This document shows, piece after piece, positions 52,158 through 62,028 of a DNA stretch of 64,000 bases (position 1 is the stretch's first letter; the number at the start of each line of letters is the position of its first letter). The DNA lies in the NCBI GenBank assembly GCA_902784785.1, contig CACZWF010000010.1, positions 40,865-104,864 of the forward strand, written 5' to 3'. Below the pieces are notes generated by a model. It was not told the DNA's origin, made no database searches, and worked only from the letters and a program-made list of their open reading frames with translations. This DNA comes from an uncultured Bacteroidia bacterium. Lineage in GTDB: Bacteria > Bacteroidota > Bacteroidia > Bacteroidales > UBA932. The position numbers and the translations under genes are program-made.

Positions 52158-53294
52158 ATGTCCGAACAGAAATTCATCGAACTCTACGACCTGCAGACTT
52201 TGGTGCGGGAGGGCCTGGAAGAGGCTTTCCCCGAAATGCTGTGGGTACGGGCGGAAATCAGCTCCATCAAAGCGCGTCGGGGCAGCCACTGCTACCTGGA
52301 ACTCTCCCAGTCGGATGAAGACGGCACGCTGACCGCCAAGGTACGGGCCATCATCTGGGCGGGGAAATTTACCATCATCAGCAACTATTTCGAATCGGTG
52401 ATCGGCTCCCCCTTGCAAGAGGGAATGACCCTGCTTTTCCAGGTTCGGATCAACTATAGCGAACTCTACGGGCTGTCGCTGATTGTCAACGACGTGGACG
52501 CATCCGTGATGTTGGGAGCGCAAGAGGAGGCCCGGCAGAAGACCATCGCCCGGCTCCGCAAAGAAGGACGGTTTGACACACAGAAAGCCTTGGCATTGGC
52601 GGCACTGCCTTATCGGATTGCCGTGATTTCCGCGGAAGATGCCGCCGGCTACAGAGATTTCATGCGCCACCTGCACGAAAACGAATACGGCTTCGCCTTT
52701 CAGACGGTTTTGTTCCCCGCAATGATGCAAGGGACACAGGCGCCCGCTTCTATGGCGGCGGCCTTGAATGAAGCGGCGGCTGTCGGCGTTTCCGATACAA
52801 GCGAAGCCCCCTTCGACCTGATTATGATACTGCGGGGCGGCGGTTCCAAACTCGATTTGCTCTGCTTCGACGACTACGACCTCGCCGTGGCGATTGCCGA
52901 CTGTCCCATTCCGGTGCTCACGGCCGTGGGGCACGACCAGGACCATCACATCTGCGACGAGGTTGCCTACGATTCTGTGAAAACGCCCACCGCACTGGCC
53001 GACTGGCTGCTGGATATTTACCAGCAGGAAGACGAACATATTTCCTCCTATGTATCGCGACTGGTGATGGCCTTCAGCGCCAAAATTTCCCGAATGGAGT
53101 CACGCATCGACCTGCTGGAGAACCGCATTCTTTCCGCAGATCCCCGCAACATCCTCAAACGCGGCTATGTGCTGGCACTGGATGGTGGCGGCAAGGTGCT
53201 CAAAGGAGCCCGTTCCTTAACGCGAGGCGACCGCCTCAGCATCCTTTTCCCGGATGGACGCGCCGATTGTACGGTAGAAGAAATTCGAAAGTAG
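52158..53294 (+). CDS. xseA: Exodeoxyribonuclease VII large subunit
   Basis: Catalytic subunit of the single-strand exonuclease, 378 residues. The N-terminal OB fold (about 8-100, EAFPEMLWVRAEISSIKA) precedes the nuclease domain with RIAVISAEDAAGYRDFM, ILRGGGSKLDLLCFDDYDLA and AVGHDQDHHICDEVA...TPTALADWLL. The C-terminal helical region is shorter than in E. coli (about 450 residues there), as is common in Bacteroidota. The stop is TAG. Confidence 0.95.
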   Translation: MSEQKFIELYDLQTLVREGLEEAFPEMLWVRAEISSIKARRGSHCYLELSQSDEDGTLTAKVRAIIWAGKFTIISNYFESVIGSPLQEGMTLLFQVRINYSELYGLSLIVNDVDASVMLGAQEEARQKTIARLRKEGRFDTQKALALAALPYRIAVISAEDAAGYRDFMRHLHENEYGFAFQTVLFPAMMQGTQAPASMAAALNEAAAVGVSDTSEAPFDLIMILRGGGSKLDLLCFDDYDLAVAIADCPIPVLTAVGHDQDHHICDEVAYDSVKTPTALADWLLDIYQQEDEHISSYVSRLVMAFSAKISRMESRIDLLENRILSADPRNILKRGYVLALDGGGKVLKGARSLTRGDRLSILFPDGRADCTVEEIRK

Positions 53295-53298
53295 CCGC

Positions 53299-54472
53299 TT
53301 ATTCTGCGGCGCCGTAGCGGACATTGAAACGCGCGGCGATATACGGATTGAAATCTTCTCCCCTCGTCTGATATTCCCGCAACAGTTTGATGGCGCGTTT
53401 CCGGACGTTCTTATCTTTGATTTCAGCATTGGCCCTGTCGATGAACATCGGGATGTCTTTCACCTTGATACGGGTCAGCGCGGGCTTCATCACAAAACTC
53501 ACGGGCAGGAAGATGCCGCCGCCGATATCACGCGCCTCGCATTGCACCGCTTCCTCCTGACGGCCCACCTGAATCTTGAGAATGCTCCAGTTGTCTTCCA
53601 GCACGTGAATGGTGGCCGTCGCATCGCTGTTGGGATCCTTCCAGTACAGGACATCTACGATATAGTCCCCATAATTATAACTGCCGGTCAACTCGAAATC
53701 GCTGCGCCGGGTGAATTTCCGGCCCCAGGCATTCTGTTTCCCGTAGAGCAAGCCGTAGAGGTCGATTTTCCCGAATATGGACTTGATATTGTTCTGCACA
53801 TTTTTGGGAAGACCGGGGGTCATTTCCAAGATTTTGTGATTACTGTCTTTGCGCACCCCGTTCTTCACCTGACGGTCCAATTCGACCGTGGCGAAAAGGT
53901 CGTTGTGTTTGATGCTGTAATCCATCACCGGACCTCTGCGCCATCATCAGCGTAAATCCCGGAAGGATATGCGCCACCATCGGAAGTTCGTGCGTGGCGA
54001 GCGTATATTCGACGTGCGCATTGTAATTCTTGACCTTCTTACGGTTCTTGTCCGCCGTCTTCCACACCTGTTCCAAAATATATTCGGCCGGGTCTTTGCC
54101 ATCCGCCGTCACATAAGAGGCCGCCAGCATGATGGGACTGAAATCCAGCACCACGCTGTCCACCTGCTGCGGCGCGCCGTCAGGGACGACAATCACCGAA
54201 CGGTCGACGGAGGTGTAGCCGATGAGCGAATACTCCACCACCACCGTTTTCCCGTCGTACTTATCCGGCAGGCGAAGCACGAAATCTCCGTGCTCGTTCG
54301 CGGTTGTCCCCGTGCGGCATTCCGCCACATAAGCCATCGCATACGCAGCCGGCGAGACGGTTGTATCCCGCTTGTCGATATGTCCGGTGATAACGCCTGC
54401 ACGCACAAGCGGAGAGGACAGCGTCAACAGCAATCCTATTATAATAATAAAGGTATGACGATTCTTCTTCAT
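53299..54472 (-). pseudogene. Exported carboxypeptidase-regulatory-like protein, split by a one-base frameshift
   Basis: The first part (from ATG 54472) has a signal peptide (about 1-26) and a carboxypeptidase-regulatory-like beta domain (GHIDKRDTTVSPAAYAMAYV, then VVVEYSLIGYTSVDRSV), followed by PAEYILEQVWKTADKNRKKV and HILPGFTLMMAQR. The frame is lost near 53931-53936. Deleting one base there restores MMAQRPVMDYSIKHND and an open frame to the stop at 53299 (about 209 further residues). The pieces join into one protein of about 390 residues of unknown function. Either a real frameshift or a single-base sequence error. Confidence 0.75.
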
Positions 54473-54505
54473 ATTCGTTCTTTCATCCATCCTCATTTCA
54501 TTCAT

Positions 54506-54696
54506 CGCACAAAGTTACCCAAATCTCTTCAAGAAACAAAATGCGGGCGCGACAGGAAAAATTTGGGAGATTGTAAATAATTTTTGTCCAAAATGTAATA
54601 AAAAATAATTTATCACATATCACAACAATCTGATTTGCTTAATTTTAAATATCGAATATTTTGGTCGCAAAAGTTTAATAAATTTTTGCAAGAGTG
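54506..54696. other. AT-rich intergenic region without a visible gene
   Basis: The 300-base spacer before rplP is AT-rich. Apart from the promoter at 54697-54726 and a leader of about 75 bases, I see no gene or strong structure. The upstream ribosomal genes rpsJ to rpsC, normally found here, are absent. Confidence 0.6.
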
Positions 54697-54726
54697 TTTG
54701 TATTTGAAGAATTTTTACTAACTTTG
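54697..54726 (+). promoter_or_regulatory. Promoter of the ribosomal protein cluster
   Basis: TTTG (54697-54700), an 18-base spacer, TAACTTTG (54719-54726). Transcription would begin near 54733, giving a leader of about 75 bases before rplP. Confidence 0.75.
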
Positions 54727-54807
54727 CAGTCCCAAAAAGTGGGGTGATTGTAAGCAAGTTGCTGAAAATCAATGTTTTATTAGGATTTTGACTAAAGTAA
54801 TAAGACA

Positions 54808-55227
54808 ATGTTACAACCAAAGAAAACCAAATTCAGAAGGCAGCAGAAAGGCCGTATGAAAGGTCTTGCGCAGAGAGGCAACCAGCTTGCGTTCGGTTCT
54901 TTTGGAATCAAAACGCTGGAAAACTGCTGGCTGACCGGTCGTCAGATTGAGGCTGCCCGTCAGGCTGTTTCACGTCACATGAAACGTGAAGGTAAAGTCT
55001 GGATCAGGATCTTCCCTGACAAGCCTTACACCAAGAAACCTGCTGAGGTGCGTATGGGTAAGGGTAAAGGTAATCCCGAAGGATTCGTCGCTCCCGTTAC
55101 TCCGGGCCGTATCCTCATCGAGATTGAAGGCGTCTCCCTCGAGGTAGCGAAAGAAGCGCTCCGCCTGGGCGCCCAGAAACTCCCCATCACGACGAAGTTT
55201 GTCGTCCGCAGGGATTATGTCGAATAA
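54808..55227 (+). CDS. rplP: 50S ribosomal protein L16
   Basis: 139 residues, complete. It starts [19 protein letters not shown] and has [21 protein letters not shown] and [15 protein letters not shown], all standard L16 blocks. It is the first gene of the cluster here, behind its own promoter; in almost all Bacteroidota rpsC and the rest of the S10 operon come before it. Confidence 0.98.
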   Translation: MLQPKKTKFRRQQKGRMKGLAQRGNQLAFGSFGIKTLENCWLTGRQIEAARQAVSRHMKREGKVWIRIFPDKPYTKKPAEVRMGKGKGNPEGFVAPVTPGRILIEIEGVSLEVAKEALRLGAQKLPITTKFVVRRDYVE

Positions 55228-55245
55228 TAATAAGGAGAACGGAAT

Positions 55246-55440
55246 ATGAAAGCAGCTGAAGCAAGAGAAATGTCCGTCGCCGATCTTCGCGACCGCATTG
55301 AAGTCGAGAAAGCCAACCTCGACACCATGAAGCTCAACCACACTGTCACTCCTGTGGAGAACACATCCAAAATCGCCAAGACCAGAAGGGATATCGCCCG
55401 CATGATGACGGTCCTGGCCCAAAAAGAGAAACAGAACTAA
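55246..55440 (+). CDS. rpmC: 50S ribosomal protein L29
   Basis: 64 residues forming two helices ([20 protein letters not shown] and [18 protein letters not shown]). Follows rplP by 18 bases, with an AAGGAG sequence before the ATG. Confidence 0.97.
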   Translation: MKAAEAREMSVADLRDRIEVEKANLDTMKLNHTVTPVENTSKIAKTRRDIARMMTVLAQKEKQN

Positions 55441-55451
55441 CATTGACTCCC

Positions 55452-55706
55452 ATGGAAAGAAATCTTCGTAAAGAAAGAATAGGTATCGTGGTCAGCAGCA
55501 AGATGGACAAGACCATCGTCGTTGCCGTTGAGACCAAAGAGAAACACCCCATCTACGGGAAGTTTGTCAAAAAGACCACCAAGTTCTATGCCCAGGATGA
55601 GAAGAACGAATGCCAGGTCGGTGACACCGTCCGCATTATGGAAACCCGTCCTTTGAGCAAAACCAAGAACTGGAGATTAGTAGAAATCGTTGAAAAAGCC
55701 AAATAG
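55452..55706 (+). CDS. rpsQ: 30S ribosomal protein S17
   Basis: 84 residues from the ATG at 55452; a TTG further upstream at 55443 is less likely. OB-fold protein with [17 protein letters not shown] and [19 protein letters not shown]. The stop is TAG, showing that TAG terminates translation efficiently in this organism. Confidence 0.97.
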   Translation: MERNLRKERIGIVVSSKMDKTIVVAVETKEKHPIYGKFVKKTTKFYAQDEKNECQVGDTVRIMETRPLSKTKNWRLVEIVEKAK

Positions 55707-55708
55707 CA

Positions 55709-56113
55709 ATGATACAACAGGAAACACGTTTACAGGTGGCGGACAACAGCGGCGCAAAGGAAGTGCTTTGCATCCGTGTGCTGGGTGGTACCCGTCATCG
55801 TTATGCCACAATCGGTGACTTGATTGTCGTGGCTGTCAAGAGCGCCATCCCCGGAGGCGACACCAAGAAAGGCTCCATCAGCAAAGCCGTGGTGGTGCGC
55901 ACCAAGAAGGAAATCCGTCGTCCCGACGGTTCTTACATCCGCTTTGACGACAACGCCTGCGTTCTTTTGAGCAACGCCGGAGAACTCCGCGGAACCCGTA
56001 TCTTCGGTCCCGTCGCAAGAGACTTGCGCGATAACCCGAAGGTCAAATGTCTCTCGCAGGATATCCAGAAGGCCTATACCAAAATTATGTCCCTTGCACA
56101 GGAAGTCCTTTAA
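55709..56113 (+). CDS. rplN: 50S ribosomal protein L14 with duplicated C-terminal segment
   Basis: 134 residues instead of the usual 121-122. Normal through [13 protein letters not shown], but then a 13-residue expansion follows: the end reads [10 protein letters not shown] then, 14 residues on, [10 protein letters not shown], two related copies of the usual terminal block. The DNA is likewise partly repeated (about 56048-56066 and 56088-56109). The frame is intact to the TAA, and the gene sits at its normal place between rpsQ and rplX. Confidence 0.96.
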   Translation: MIQQETRLQVADNSGAKEVLCIRVLGGTRHRYATIGDLIVVAVKSAIPGGDTKKGSISKAVVVRTKKEIRRPDGSYIRFDDNACVLLSNAGELRGTRIFGPVARDLRDNPKVKCLSQDIQKAYTKIMSLAQEVL

Positions 56114-56125
56114 TCTAGAGAAGTT

Positions 56126-56443
56126 ATGAAGAAATTGCATATCAAAAAAGGCGATACCGTGTATGTGAACGCCGGTAACGACAAAGGCAAGACTGGCAAG
56201 GTGCTGGAAGTGATTCCCGCCAAGGACCGTGCCATCGTCGAGGGTGTCAATGTGGTGAGCAAAAGCACCAAACCCAACGCCCAACACCCCCAGGGCGGCA
56301 TTATCAAACAAGAGGCTCCCATCCATATCTCCAATCTTCAGCTGATCGACCCGAAGAGTGGCAAGCCCACCCGCGTCGCGATGAAGATCGAAGGTGACAA
56401 GAAAGTCAGGGTAGCCAAAAAATCCGGAGAGGAGATCAAGTAA
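56126..56443 (+). CDS. rplX: 50S ribosomal protein L24
   Basis: 105 residues; KOW-type start [20 protein letters not shown] and the Asn-Pro-rich [19 protein letters not shown] block are standard. Its stop overlaps the rplE start (TAATG). Confidence 0.97.
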   Translation: MKKLHIKKGDTVYVNAGNDKGKTGKVLEVIPAKDRAIVEGVNVVSKSTKPNAQHPQGGIIKQEAPIHISNLQLIDPKSGKPTRVAMKIEGDKKVRVAKKSGEEIK

Positions 56444-57042
56444 TGGCAAAGAAAGAAAAAGCGCAGGCACAGCAGGCTGCTGTCCCCGCAGGATACGTTC
56501 CTACCCTTCAGAAGGTCTATAAAGATGAGATTGTTCCGAAGCTCGTCAAAGAGTTCGGTTACACGACCGTCATGCAGTGCCCCAAGCTGGTGAAGATTAC
56601 CATCAACCAGGGCGTGGGCGATGCGACCGGTGACAAGAAGCTGGTTGAGGTGGCCCAGAGCGAGCTCACCACCATCACCGGCCAGAAAGCCGTCATCACT
56701 TCTTCCCGCAAGGATATCTCCAACTTCAAACTCCGTAAGGGCATGCCTATCGGTGTGAAGGTCACCTTGCGCGCCACCAAGATGTACGAATTCCTCGAGC
56801 GTCTGATTCGCGTCAGCCTCCCTCGCATCCGCGACTTCAACGGCATCGCCTCCAAGATGGACGGCAAGGGCAATTACACCCTCGGCATCAAGGAGCAGAT
56901 TGTTTTCCCTGAAATCGACATCGACAAGATTACCAAGATCCTCGGTCTGGAAATCACCTTTGTGACGACCGCCAAAACCGACCAGGAGGCTTATGCCCTT
57001 CTGCGTGAGTTCGGATTGCCCTTTAAGAAGAAAAATAACTAA
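56443..57042 (+). CDS. rplE: 50S ribosomal protein L5
   Basis: 199 residues, with an Ala/Gln/Lys-rich N-terminal extension of about 18 residues ([16 protein letters not shown]) before the conserved [14 protein letters not shown]. It contains [22 protein letters not shown] and [15 protein letters not shown]. 5S rRNA-binding protein. Confidence 0.97.
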   Translation: MAKKEKAQAQQAAVPAGYVPTLQKVYKDEIVPKLVKEFGYTTVMQCPKLVKITINQGVGDATGDKKLVEVAQSELTTITGQKAVITSSRKDISNFKLRKGMPIGVKVTLRATKMYEFLERLIRVSLPRIRDFNGIASKMDGKGNYTLGIKEQIVFPEIDIDKITKILGLEITFVTTAKTDQEAYALLREFGLPFKKKNN

Positions 57043-57054
57043 AGAATAAGCACA

Positions 57055-57324
57055 ATGGCAAAAGAATCCATGAAAGCCCGCGAAGTAAAACGCGCGAAAC
57101 TGGTTGCAAAATATGCCGCAAAGCGCAAAGCGCTGAAAGAGGCCGGTGACTGGGCTGCTCTTGACAAGCTCCCCAAGAACTCCGCGGCCTGCCGCATGCA
57201 CAACCGTTGCTCCCTCACCGGACGTCCCAAAGGATATATGAGAGCCTTCGGCCTCAGCCGTATTCAGTTCCGTGAGATGGCCGCCAACGGTCTCATCCCC
57301 GGTGTAAAGAAAGCCAGTTGGTAA
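57055..57324 (+). CDS. rpsN: 30S ribosomal protein S14 (zinc-free type)
   Basis: 89 residues, no CxxC pairs. The conserved [20 protein letters not shown] and SRIQFREMA blocks identify the long, zinc-independent form. Confidence 0.97.
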   Translation: MAKESMKAREVKRAKLVAKYAAKRKALKEAGDWAALDKLPKNSAACRMHNRCSLTGRPKGYMRAFGLSRIQFREMAANGLIPGVKKASW

Positions 57325-57348
57325 GAGAAACACAAAAAAAGCAAGAAA

Positions 57349-57744
57349 ATGACTGATCCTATTGCAGATTACCTGACCAGAGTACGCAATGCGTATCTTG
57401 CAGGAAAGAAGATTGTCGAGGTCCCTTCTTCCAAGATGAAGGTGGCCATCACCAAGATTCTTTGCGAAAAAGGCTATATCCTCAGCTACAAAGTGGTCGA
57501 GGGCACGCCTTTCAATACCATCAAAATCGCCCTGAAGTATCACCCCCAGACCAAGGCTCCCGCCATCAAGAAGATTGATCGCGTTTCCACCCCCGGTCTG
57601 CGTCGTTATGCGGATGTGGAGAACATGCCCCGTGTCCTCAACGGACTCGGCATCGCCATCCTTTCCACCTCCAAGGGCGTCATCACGGACAAAGAGGCCA
57701 AAGACCTCAACGTCGGCGGTGAAGTGATTTGTTATGTCTATTAA
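57349..57744 (+). CDS. rpsH: 30S ribosomal protein S8
   Basis: 131 residues. TDPIADYLTRVRNA at the start, and RVSTPGLRRYADVENMPRVLNGLGIAILSTSKG in pieces near the end, are typical. In other bacteria S8 binds spc mRNA to repress this operon. Confidence 0.97.
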   Translation: MTDPIADYLTRVRNAYLAGKKIVEVPSSKMKVAITKILCEKGYILSYKVVEGTPFNTIKIALKYHPQTKAPAIKKIDRVSTPGLRRYADVENMPRVLNGLGIAILSTSKGVITDKEAKDLNVGGEVICYVY

Positions 57745-57761
57745 TTTAATAAGGAAAGAAA

Positions 57762-58319
57762 ATGTCAAGAATTGGTAAATTGCCTGTAAACCTCCCTGCC
57801 AAAGTGACTTGCGAAGTCGCCGGCAATGTGGTGAAGGTTAAAGGACCTCTCGGCGAACTGAGTCAGGTAGTCGATCCTGATATCAAGGTCACCGTTGAGG
57901 ACAATGTCATTAAATTGACCCGTCCGACCGATCTTCCTCGTCATCGTTCCCTCCACGGTCTGTACCGTGCACTCATCCACAACATGGTGGTCGGTGTTTC
58001 CGAGGGCTTCGAGATCCGTCAGGAATTCGTCGGTGTGGGTTATCGTGTAGATGTCAATGGACAGCTGCTGGTTCTCACCCTGGGTTATTCCCACCTGATC
58101 CACTTCATGCTTCCCAAGGAAGTGAAGGCTCAGGCCGCCGAGGTGAAGAAAGGCCAGAACCCCGTGTTGATTCTCAAGAGCTGCGACAAACAGCTGTTGG
58201 GTCAGGTGGCCGCGAAGATCCGCTCTCTGCGTGCTCCCGAACCGTACAAGGGCAAGGGTATCAAGTTTGTCGGCGAACAGCTTCGTCGCAAGGCCGGTAA
58301 GTCTGCCAGCGCTAAATAA
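57762..58319 (+). CDS. rplF: 50S ribosomal protein L6
   Basis: 185 residues: SRIGKLPVNLPAKVTCEV start, RSLHGLYRALIHNMVVGVSEGF middle region and PEPYKGKGIKFVGEQLRRKAGK end. Two repeated alpha/beta domains as usual. Confidence 0.97.
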   Translation: MSRIGKLPVNLPAKVTCEVAGNVVKVKGPLGELSQVVDPDIKVTVEDNVIKLTRPTDLPRHRSLHGLYRALIHNMVVGVSEGFEIRQEFVGVGYRVDVNGQLLVLTLGYSHLIHFMLPKEVKAQAAEVKKGQNPVLILKSCDKQLLGQVAAKIRSLRAPEPYKGKGIKFVGEQLRRKAGKSASAK

Positions 58320-58334
58320 TAGGAGGACTAAGTT

Positions 58335-58697
58335 ATGGCATTGAATAAAATTGAAAGAAGGAAAAGGATTCACTTCCGTATCCGCAAAGTTGTCAACGGC
58401 ACAGCTGAAAGGCCTCGTATGGTTGTTTTCAGAAGCAACAAACAGATTTATGTGCAATTGGTGGACGACCTCAAGGGCGTGACCCTGGCCGCCGCCGCTT
58501 CCAACGATAAAGAACTCGCCGCCGTCTGCAAAGGCAAAGCGGGACAGGAAGCCGCCGCGATTGTCGGTAAGAAAATCGCTGAGCGCGCCCTCGCCGCCGG
58601 TATCGAGACCGTGTCTTTCGACCGCGGAGGTTACCTCTATCACGGAAGAGTTAAAAGTTTGGCTGAAGCCGCTCGTGAAGCTGGCTTGAAATTCTAA
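58335..58697 (+). CDS. rplR: 50S ribosomal protein L18
   Basis: 120 residues; [21 protein letters not shown] at the start and [24 protein letters not shown] at the end are diagnostic. A clear AGGAGG Shine-Dalgarno sequence lies before the ATG, unusual for this phylum. Confidence 0.97.
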   Translation: MALNKIERRKRIHFRIRKVVNGTAERPRMVVFRSNKQIYVQLVDDLKGVTLAAAASNDKELAAVCKGKAGQEAAAIVGKKIAERALAAGIETVSFDRGGYLYHGRVKSLAEAAREAGLKF

Positions 58698-58703
58698 AAG
58701 GCT

Positions 58704-59222
58704 ATGGCAAATACAAATGTTAAAAGAGTAAAGACCTCTGACCTTGACCTCAAGGACAGACTGGTAGCCATCCAGCGTGTGACCAAGGTCACCAAGGGTG
58801 GTCGTCACTTCAGCTTTGCCGCCATCGTGGTGGTGGGTGACGAAAATGGCGTTGTCGGCTATGGCCTCGGTAAAGCCAATGAGGTTACGACCGCTATTTC
58901 CAAGGGCATCGAGGATGCCAAGAAGAACCTGATCAAGATTCCCGTTCTCAACGGTACGATTCCTCACGAGCAGGAATTCAAATTCGGCGGCGCCCGCGTC
59001 TTCATGAAACCGGCCGCTCCCGGTACCGGTGTCAAGGCGGGTGGTGCTATGCGTGCCGTGTTCGAGTCCGTGGGTATCCACAACGTTTTGGCGAAGTCCA
59101 AAGGTTCTTCCAACCCTCACAACCTGGTCAAAGCGACCATCGGCGCCCTCAACGAACTGCGCGACGCTTACACCGTGGCCGGTCTGCGCGGCGTGACGAT
59201 GAACAATGTTTTTAACGGTTAA
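58704..59222 (+). CDS. rpsE: 30S ribosomal protein S5
   Basis: 172 residues; double-stranded-RNA-binding start [22 protein letters not shown] and [18 protein letters not shown]-terminal [16 protein letters not shown]. Standard. Confidence 0.97.
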   Translation: MANTNVKRVKTSDLDLKDRLVAIQRVTKVTKGGRHFSFAAIVVVGDENGVVGYGLGKANEVTTAISKGIEDAKKNLIKIPVLNGTIPHEQEFKFGGARVFMKPAAPGTGVKAGGAMRAVFESVGIHNVLAKSKGSSNPHNLVKATIGALNELRDAYTVAGLRGVTMNNVFNG

Positions 59223-59236
59223 AGGAGATACGTGTT

Positions 59237-59419
59237 ATGGCACAGATTAAAATCACTTTGACTCGGAGCAGAAACAGCGCGGACAAACGTCAGAGAGCCA
59301 ATCTCGACGCGCTCGGTCTCCGCAAGCTTCATCACAGCGTTGTGAAGGAAGCCAACCCCGTCATCAACGGCATGGTGCAGAAAGTGCTTCACCTTGTCAA
59401 CGTAGAAGAAGTTAAATAA
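59237..59419 (+). CDS. rpmD: 50S ribosomal protein L30
   Basis: 60 residues, AQIKITLTRSRNSADKRQRAN and LGLRKLHHSVVKEANP. A purine-rich AAGGAGA precedes the ATG. Confidence 0.97.
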   Translation: MAQIKITLTRSRNSADKRQRANLDALGLRKLHHSVVKEANPVINGMVQKVLHLVNVEEVK

Positions 59420-59433
59420 GGAGGAAACACAAG

Positions 59434-59883
59434 ATGAAACTCAATAATTTAACCCCTGCCAAAGGTTCCACCTCTTCCAGGAAGAGAGTGGGTCGCGGCG
59501 AAGGCTCCACCCGGGGCGGACAGTCCACCCGTGGTATGAACGGTGCCAAATCCCGTTCCGGTTATTCCCGCAAGAGAGGTTTCGAGGGTGGCCAGATGCC
59601 TATCCAGCGAATCCTTCCCAAATTCGGTTTCACCAACCCCACCCGTGTTGAGTACAAGCCTATCAACCTCTCCGTTCTGGAGTCCTTGGCCAAAGACAAA
59701 GGCCTGACCGCCATTACGGTAGACGACATCAAGAACGCCGGTTTCGCCGGAAAGAACGCCCTCATCAAGATTCTGGGCAAAGGCGAACTGACCGTCAAGA
59801 TCGATGTTCAGGCGAATGCTTTCTCCGAGTCTGCAAAGGCAAAGATCGAGGCGTTGGGCGGAACTGCAACCATTGCTAAATAA
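59434..59883 (+). CDS. rplO: 50S ribosomal protein L15
   Basis: 149 residues. KLNNLTPAKGSTSSRKRVGRGEGS and FEGGQMPIQRILPKFGF blocks are standard. A strong AAGGAGG precedes the start. Gene ends 2 bases before secY. Confidence 0.97.
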   Translation: MKLNNLTPAKGSTSSRKRVGRGEGSTRGGQSTRGMNGAKSRSGYSRKRGFEGGQMPIQRILPKFGFTNPTRVEYKPINLSVLESLAKDKGLTAITVDDIKNAGFAGKNALIKILGKGELTVKIDVQANAFSESAKAKIEALGGTATIAK

Positions 59884-59885
59884 TT

Positions 59886-61223
59886 ATGAAGAAGCTGATT
59901 CAGACTATTCAGAACATCTTCAAGATAGAAGAGCTGCGCAAAAGGATTGGTTATACCTTCCTTTTGCTGCTCGTGTATCGACTGGGCAGCTTCGTGGTTT
60001 TGCCCGGTATCGATCCCACGCAACTGGCTCGTCTGCAGGAAACCTCTTCCGAAGGTCTTGTCGGCCTTTTGAACATGTTTTCCGGCGGTGCGTTCGGTAA
60101 TGCTTCTATCTTCGCCCTCGGTGTGATGCCCTACATCTCGGCATCCATCGTCATCCAACTTCTCGGCGTGTTCGTCCCCTATTTCCGGAAACTCCAGATG
60201 GAGGGCGAAAGCGGCAGAAGGAAGATGAACCAGATGACAAGATACCTGACCATTCTGATCTTGTGCATCCAGGGCCCCGCTTATATGGCCAACCTCCACC
60301 AGCAGATTCCTTCAAGCGCGTTTATCGCCGTGAATACGCTGGGCTGGAGCAACTTCATGTTCAACCTCGTCTCCACCATCCTGTTGATCGGTGGTACGAT
60401 GTTCGTGATGTGGCTCGGTGAAAGGATTACCGACCGTGGTATCGGCAACGGTATTTCCCTCATCATTATGGTGGGTATTATCGCTCGTCTCCCCTTCGCG
60501 CTCGTCGCGGAGGCCGGTTCCAAGTTCTCCAGCACGACCGGCGGCGCACTGCTCCTCGTTATCGAGCTGGTGCTCCTCTTCTTCGTGTTCATTGCAGCTA
60601 TCGCATTGGTACAAGGTGTCCGCAAGGTGCCTGTACAGTATGCCAAACGAATTGTCGGCAACAAACAATACGGCGGTGCGTATCAGTTCATTCCTTTGAA
60701 AATCAATGCGGCCGGCGTGATGCCCATCATCTTCGCCCAGGCATTGATGCTGTTCCCGCTTATCTTCTCGCAGTTTGATTCTACGAGAGGTCTTGCCGCC
60801 ACATTCAGCGACTATACCGGGTTCTGGTACAACTTCACCTTCGGCCTGCTCGTCGTCATCTTCACCTATTTCTACACTGCCGTCACCATCAACCCGACGC
60901 AGATGGCGGAAGAACTGAAGAAGAACGGCGGATTCATCCCCGGCGTGAAGCCCGGCAAGAAGACCGTGGAATACCTCGACGCCATTATGTCGAGAGTGAC
61001 CCTTCCGGGTTCCATTTTCCTGGCCATCATTGCCATCCTGCCCGCTTTTGCGATGTTGCTCGGCGTCAACAACCAGTTTGCAAGTTTCTTCGGCGGCACT
61101 TCACTGCTGATCCTTGTGGGCGTGGTGCTTGATACACTCCAGCAAATTGAAAGTCATCTCCTGATGCGTCACTATGACGGTCTGATGAAAACAGGTCGTC
61201 TGACGGGCCGCTCGGGAATGTAA
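59886..61223 (+). CDS. secY: Preprotein translocase subunit SecY
   Basis: Channel of the Sec translocon, 445 residues, ten membrane helices. Plug/helix 2 region NMFSGGAFGNASIFALGVMPYISASI (quoted in part as GNASIFALGVMPYI), RITDRGIGNGISLI, and C-terminal DTLQQIESHLLMRHYDGLM (lateral-gate region and cytoplasmic tail) are all present. Confidence 0.98.
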   Translation: MKKLIQTIQNIFKIEELRKRIGYTFLLLLVYRLGSFVVLPGIDPTQLARLQETSSEGLVGLLNMFSGGAFGNASIFALGVMPYISASIVIQLLGVFVPYFRKLQMEGESGRRKMNQMTRYLTILILCIQGPAYMANLHQQIPSSAFIAVNTLGWSNFMFNLVSTILLIGGTMFVMWLGERITDRGIGNGISLIIMVGIIARLPFALVAEAGSKFSSTTGGALLLVIELVLLFFVFIAAIALVQGVRKVPVQYAKRIVGNKQYGGAYQFIPLKINAAGVMPIIFAQALMLFPLIFSQFDSTRGLAATFSDYTGFWYNFTFGLLVVIFTYFYTAVTINPTQMAEELKKNGGFIPGVKPGKKTVEYLDAIMSRVTLPGSIFLAIIAILPAFAMLLGVNNQFASFFGGTSLLILVGVVLDTLQQIESHLLMRHYDGLMKTGRLTGRSGM

Positions 61224-61245
61224 AAAAGTATAAGTTCTTTGATAG

Positions 61246-62010
61246 ATGGTATTACCGAAAACTGAGGAAGAGATAGCGCTGATGAGGGAAAACGGGATTC
61301 TCGTTTCCAAAGCATTGGCGGAAGTCGGTAAACGGATCGCCCCTGGTGTGACAACGAATGAGTTGAATAAGGTGGCCGAGACTTTTATCCGTGACAACGG
61401 AGCTATCCCCAGTTTCCTTGGTTATGACGGTTTTCCTGCAGCCCTCTGCATGTCGGTCAACGACGTGGTGGTCCACGGGTTTCCCTCGGACAAACCCCTT
61501 GAAGAAGGGGACATCGTGTCGGTCGACTGCGGTACGTTCTACAAAGGCTACAACGGCGACTCGGCCTACACGTTTGCGGTCGGTGAAATCGACGCGCAGA
61601 CGCGCAAGCTTCTCGAAGTCACCAAACAGTCTTTGTACGAAGGCATCAAACAGGCGGTTGCGGGTGCCAGAGTGGGAGATATCTCACACGCGGTGCAAAC
61701 GTATGCGGAAAGCTTCGGTTTCGGCGTGGTGCGCGAGCTCGAAGGTCACGGCATCGGTAAGAAGATGCACGAGAATCCCGGGGTGCCCAACTATGGACGC
61801 CGGGGACAAGGTCCTCGTCTCATCGATGGAATGACCATTTGTATCGAGCCCATGATCACGGCTGGTAGAAGGGATGTGTATCTGGCCCGGAACGGCTGGG
61901 CGGTGCACACCTGCGACCACAAGAAAGCGGCGCATTTCGAGCTTACGGTTGTTGTGAGAAAAGGCCAGGCTCAGCAGCTGTCTACCTTTGATTTTATAGA
62001 AAACCAATAA
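61246..62010 (+). CDS. map: Methionine aminopeptidase type I
   Basis: Removes N-terminal methionine from nascent proteins; dinuclear metalloenzyme, 254 residues. Metal ligands are in VSVDCGTFYKGYNGDSAYTF (two Asp), LEGHGIGKKMHE (His), ICIEPMIT (Glu) and HFELTVVV (Glu). Normal place between secY and infA. Confidence 0.97.
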   Translation: MVLPKTEEEIALMRENGILVSKALAEVGKRIAPGVTTNELNKVAETFIRDNGAIPSFLGYDGFPAALCMSVNDVVVHGFPSDKPLEEGDIVSVDCGTFYKGYNGDSAYTFAVGEIDAQTRKLLEVTKQSLYEGIKQAVAGARVGDISHAVQTYAESFGFGVVRELEGHGIGKKMHENPGVPNYGRRGQGPRLIDGMTICIEPMITAGRRDVYLARNGWAVHTCDHKKAAHFELTVVVRKGQAQQLSTFDFIENQ

Positions 62011-62028
62011 GATTTTAAGGAGAGATTT

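Noticed and set aside
60118-60668. Plus- and minus-strand frames inside secY
   Set aside because: Shadow frames of secY with no independent support.
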